Source of the DNA: Rhododendron vialii
Taxonomy: Eukaryota; Streptophyta; Magnoliopsida; Ericales; Ericaceae
DNA length: 64,000 bases
NCBI RefSeq assembly: GCF_030253575.1
Contig: NC_080561.1
Coordinates: forward strand, 4,269,001 to 4,333,000
Direction: 5' to 3'
Program-made: the position numbers and the translations under genes
Shown: piece after piece, positions 60,360 to 64,000 of the stretch
How the letters are laid out: every line of letters begins with the position of its first letter
Numbering within the stretch: the first letter of the stretch is position 1
The notes under the pieces: generated by a model
The model's input: only the letters and a program-made list of their open reading frames with translations
The model's database searches: none
Told to the model about the DNA's origin: nothing

Positions 60360-62563
60360 ATGATGGACAGGTCGGTCAAAGAAGAAGATGAAGATGACAA
60401 AGACATGGAGATGTGCATGTCTTTTAAGCATCGGATCAGTGATTTACCAGACTGCGAGGTTTGATGAGAACTTTGCTCTTTGAAATGTCTTTTGGTTTTG
60501 TGCTTCACGATCTGAGTTATTCACCTTTATTTTTTGTATTGCTGCATTAGCTTTTGCTGACTCTTATTCTTTTACTGATTTGAGATGTATTTGATTTCTA
60601 CGACTTAACTATTCCCTTGTGTGTGCATCTGGGGTCATATCTTTGGGTCCAATTCTGTGTCATCATTGTCTATATGCTTAGTTCAGAAGTGCATGCTTTT
60701 CTTGTTCTACCATCAACAGATTGGGCTATAATGGTGGTCCTTTGGGCGTGGGATTAAAACGTTATCAATGTCCTGAATACTTTTTTCTATATCTATGCAT
60801 CTGCTCATCTTGAGAGGTGATAGTTTCCCTCAGTCTCTCGCTTCCCTACATATCATAGGCATTACTTACTATGCTTTTGATAAATTTGGCATCATCGTCC
60901 TACAGTTTCATTCACTTTTACCAGGTGAAGGCTTTTGTGGGGATTTGTTTACTGGGTACTTAAATATTGCCAGGACTTTTAAATGTGTGGTTGTAATGTT
61001 TTCCGAACTAATGGCTCCTAACCACTGAATAAGTTTGCAAGATATAGGGAGTCTCGAGCTTATGCTTGCTTTGTAATTTGTGGTTCGGGTTTTGATTGTC
61101 ACGGGGTAACACGTTTCTTATATCCATTTTGCTTTGATGTATTGGATAGCTTCCATTTCTCTAATCTCTTCTTATTTAGTTCTCTTTTAACTTCTGCAAT
61201 TACGTTAATGTCCAAATTTGGGATTTGGGAGTTGTAGATGCTTGCACATTCTTGAATTCTTAGCTGATCCAAGCATTAGTAGTGTTGTTGGTAGGCAATG
61301 ACCTTGAAGTTACATAGTTGCTTCTTGTAGTTATGTATGTTTCTTTGGTGACAGGTAGTTTAAGGTTTAATTACACACCCTTTCTGTTTGTTGTGGCTTG
61401 GCTTGCATGGACTTGGACGTTGTTGGCAAGGGAGTGTGTCTTGTTGTCACGTTCCTTTAAGTTGGACATTCATCTTATCTCTAGGCTGCTCATATTGATT
61501 GACAAAAGCCACTAATGGGTTTTGGGATTTGCTTGTACATAGGACAACATAGAAGGTTGTATTCCTTGATGAACTTATGCAACTACTAATTGTTTTTCAT
61601 TTCTGATAGCACTCAAGGGAGGATAATCAGACACCCGAGGAGGAGGGCATCATGCATGACGGTATCTTTGTGATGGTTCAGGTATGTGGTTTTGGCTATC
61701 TGCTTTGATGAAACCAAATGTTGAGATTCTTAAACCCTAGATTTAGTTAATCTAAGCCCTTTTTTTTATACTTGAGTGACAAAACCCCATTTATACTTAC
61801 TATACTTGATTCTATGACTCTTTCTTTACACCTTCTCTATATGTGCGTTTGTGAGAACAACAAATTCATGACCTAGCTACAAATAATAGAAACTAGTAAA
61901 TGTTGTTAACATAAAGATACGCACCAAAAGACCAATGAACTTCTTACGAATGGGGACCACCGTAATAATTGCACCCGTTAAAAGATCGTTTATATCCCAT
62001 TGATGTTAAACTACTTTTAACGGTGCAATCAATAATGTGGTCCACATTGGTAAGAAGTTACCATGATAGCATGGGGTGAATCTTTATGTTGACAACAGTA
62101 ACTACTTTCTATTATTCGTAACTAGGTCATGAAATAGCCGTAGACCGTCTACAAGTATGAGTACAAACACCCACATGTGTGCGCGCAATAAAAAAATACA
62201 CATATATAGTTGTGTGATTCTTCCAATTAAATGTCGGATGAAGTTTTCTTTTCTTTTTTTTTCAACCTAGATAAATTCATATCTTAGTCCTGGACACTTT
62301 TATGGCACCCTTAAGAATGGTGTGATATTTCCATTTGTTACACCAATTGCAGGTAGGCTCCACCAAAAATATCTACCTGGTCGAAACCAATGAACCTCAA
62401 GATACCAGACGACTGTGTGGATTACATCCTCGAAAAGGATGAGGTAAATGAATTCATATTTCTAGACTATGGAACTATCTGCAAACTGATCGGAATTGAT
62501 TGGCAAAACCCACTAGAAGATATGGGGATTCCTTTGATTGTCTATGTGATTGACAACATGTAA
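60360..62563 (+). CDS. Unrecognised gene, three tentative exons
   Basis: Three stretches with coding character fit together in one phase. Exon a (60360-60458) reads MMDRSVKEEDEDDKDMEMCM and SFKHRISDLPDCE before a GT. Exon b (61612-61680) reads HSREDNQTPEEEGIMHDGIF and VMVQ before GTATGT. Exon c (62357-62563) reads APPKISTWSKPMNLKIPDDC, VDYILEKDEVNEFIFLDYGT and LEDMGIPLIVYVIDNM with a TAA stop. The protein would be small, acidic and soluble. I do not know the family, and further exons may be missing between a and b. The b-c intron carries a foldback element. The true start may lie upstream, since exon a is open back to 60159. Confidence 0.4.
61866..62132. mobile_element. Foldback MITE in an intron
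   Basis: Inverted arms start TCATGACCTAG and end CTAGGTCATGA. They include AATAATAGAAA, CATAAAGAT, ACTTCTTAC and TTGCACCCGTTAAAAG with their complements. About 267 bp, no protein. It lies in the presumed last intron of the unrecognised gene. Confidence 0.75.
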
Positions 62564-63278
62564 GCTTGCGGTCTGTGTGGTTGTACTTCCTTCGCTGCTG
62601 TTTTGTCCCCATATACCTTAGCTTTACCGGATTGTACTTTGTAGAGTGCTTTTTGTCCAGATCCTACCACTATTTGTTCATTGGTAAAACTCACAAAAAT
62701 ACTAATTGATCGCATTGCATGCGTGCATTCATGTGGTCAGTATTTTTGTTATATGAACCACTGCTTTTTTTCCTTTGGGTCTTTCCTCTTTCTCTATGTA
62801 ATTGTGAAAACTTCTTCTGAGCATCTAAGAAGCGCGTACATCTCTAAGAAGATGCGTGTCCATGTTGCAGTTATGTCAGACATTGGCATGGATATCCACC
62901 TTTTGTCAACACATCTAAAAAGTGTCTAATTTGTTCCTGAATTTCCTGTTAATATTTTTGCTCCTGGACAATTTTGGGCACCTGGGAGAAGCAAGGGTCC
63001 ATTTAGGCATCTCCATATACGTTATTAAGTCTGGGAAATTTGTAGGATTTGATGTAAAAGAAATACTAGTTGGATTAATGCCCATTAGTTCTTTGCGTTA
63101 AGACTTCCGGCATAAGATATAGGTTGCCTTCTTTATTCATCTTCCTTCTACATTATTAACTACTTTTGTTATGCTTCATCATCCTTGTGTATCTGAACTT
63201 GTTAATATGATGTGAATACACATGGTTTGATATCATTGTGGTTTCATATGTGGCTCTCACTGATGGTGTGCTGGGCCA

Positions 63279-63690
63279 GATAAGTCCGTGGCCCTGAGGT
63301 TGATGAAGGGGACCTTGAGGATTGGGAGGATGACGTGCGCAAAGATATGTCTTATGAGGAGTTGGTGGCCTTGGTGAGGATACTGGAAATGCGAAAATCG
63401 GATTGGGTGAGGAAACAATCTTGGCAGGAGTAGGGTGGCGTAGCTATCAACTGCTGAATTCAGGATATCCAGTGGAGGATATGTGTGTCATATGCCAGGA
63501 AACTATGCGGATGGCTAGGAACTCGGAAACCTCGATTGCGGGCATAAGTTTCATTTCAATTGCTCCTAGCAATGGCTCGTGCAGAAGAATGCTCGTCCCC
63601 TGTGCAAAAGGGCTGTGGTGGCTATCTCTCAAAATGCTCGTCCCCTGTGCAAAAGGGTTGTGGTGGCTATCTGAGAGATGAAGCATTATT
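63279..63690 (+). pseudogene. RING-H2 E3 ubiquitin ligase C-terminal pseudogene
   Basis: The plus strand carries the C-terminus of a plant RING-H2 ligase of the HIP1/MBR/RHG1A type, broken several times. It reads VRGPEVDEGDLEDWEDDVRK, then DMSYEELVAL (the usual MSYEELLALGE lead-in). One missing G then shifts the frame to EDTGNAKIGLGEETIL. The RING starts MCVICQE; after a further shift it reads YADG, a TAG, then ELGNLDCGHKFHFNCS, another TAG and QWLVQKNARPLCKRAVV. The sixth or seventh metal-binding Cys is Arg (CGT for TGT). A 45-bp piece with the last Cys region is tandemly duplicated (63588 and 63633). No functional RING can form. Confidence 0.75.
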
Positions 63691-63817
63691 CTCATGGCCT
63701 CCTTTTTCTCCCAAATAAAAGATGATATACTGATCCAGGAGTTTGAACTGTGAAGCCCTTCTTCTTTACTAGCCATGATGCCTTGTCGAAGAACAAACCC
63801 CATTTTTCCTTCCATGG

Positions 63818-64000
63818 TCCTCTTCTTGCAGCCGTTGTGAAGGATCCTCTCTTGGACCAGCAAAACGTAGAATCGGCTGGAAATGCCGAAAGCCTGGGGC
63901 GAAATACTCGTAGGGGACTAACTCCTACAACAGCGGAAAATACAATTGGTTTTTCAGACTCCGTCAATGCTCATAGCTCTCATAATGGTTTTTCAGGCTA
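63818..64000 (+). CDS. Open exon running off the window, unrecognised
   Basis: A plus-strand frame reads FHGPLLAAVVKDPLLDQQNV, ESAGNAESLGRNTRRGL and NTIGFSDSVNAHSSHNGFSG without a stop to the window end. A plausible acceptor (CTTCTTGCAG) precedes the AVVKDP part. The text looks like protein, but I do not recognise it. It may be an exon of the next gene to the right. Confidence 0.35.

Noticed and set aside
63447-63863. 138-residue minus-strand frame
   Set aside because: It overlaps the RING pseudogene and the 45-bp duplication; no recognisable protein on that strand.
1-64000. CRISPR arrays, bacterial operons or riboswitches
   Set aside because: The window is plant nuclear DNA; repeats lack regular spacers and genes have introns.
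1-64000. tRNA or rRNA genes
   Set aside because: No cloverleaf or rRNA segment was noticed by eye; a tRNAscan run would be needed to exclude them fully.

Overview
This window is nuclear DNA of a flowering plant, most likely a eudicot. It has spliced genes with GT-AG introns, long AT-rich spacers, plastid- and mitochondrion-directed plant proteins, and many plant transposon types (Stowaway-like, Mutator-like foldback, CACTA, LINE, a Copia-like LTR and a Helitron). The species cannot be told from the sequence. All gene names come from reading translations and matching motifs from memory; no database search was run.

Region 1 (1-32930) is a tandemly amplified mosaic. Two blocks, A and B, occur in the order A1-B1-B2-A2-B3-(Helitron)-A3. 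Block A carries two exons of a glutamate receptor-like channel (+), the last exon of a PTPMT1-type phosphatase (-) and one exon of mitochondrial processing peptidase alpha (-, only in A1 and A2). Block B carries an unidentified exon (-), a decayed multi-pass membrane protein (+) and exons 1 and 2 of plastid chorismate synthase (-). No fragment is a complete gene. A3 is the real 3' end of the intact PTPMT1 gene, so A1 and A2 look like derived copies of that end. Insertions present in some copies only (LINE in B1 and B3, MITE in A1, solo LTR in B2, Helitron between B3 and A3) order the duplications.

Region 2 (32437-37427, minus) is an intact six-exon PTPMT1-like gene of 294 residues with the HCKAGRGRS phosphatase loop. 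Region 3 (37.5-48.9 kb) has no convincing gene. It holds foldback elements, MITEs, a 0.9-kb direct duplication, small tandem repeats and a LINE remnant.

Region 4 (48.9-58.7 kb) has an intronless secreted leucine-rich-repeat protein and a head-to-head inverted duplication of an HAD-type (VSP/acid phosphatase family) gene. The right copy is intact, with three exons and 270 residues; the left copy is a frameshifted pseudogene. Region 5 (59-64 kb) has a 408-bp Mutator-like palindrome with a 9-bp target duplication, exons of an unrecognised gene, a decayed RING-H2 ubiquitin ligase fragment and an open frame running off the window.

The likely functional protein genes are therefore PTPMT1-like (phosphatidylglycerol synthesis), the LRR protein (cell wall or apoplast), the HAD acid phosphatase (vacuole or secretory route) and possibly the unrecognised gene at 60.4-62.6 kb. 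They do not form a pathway.
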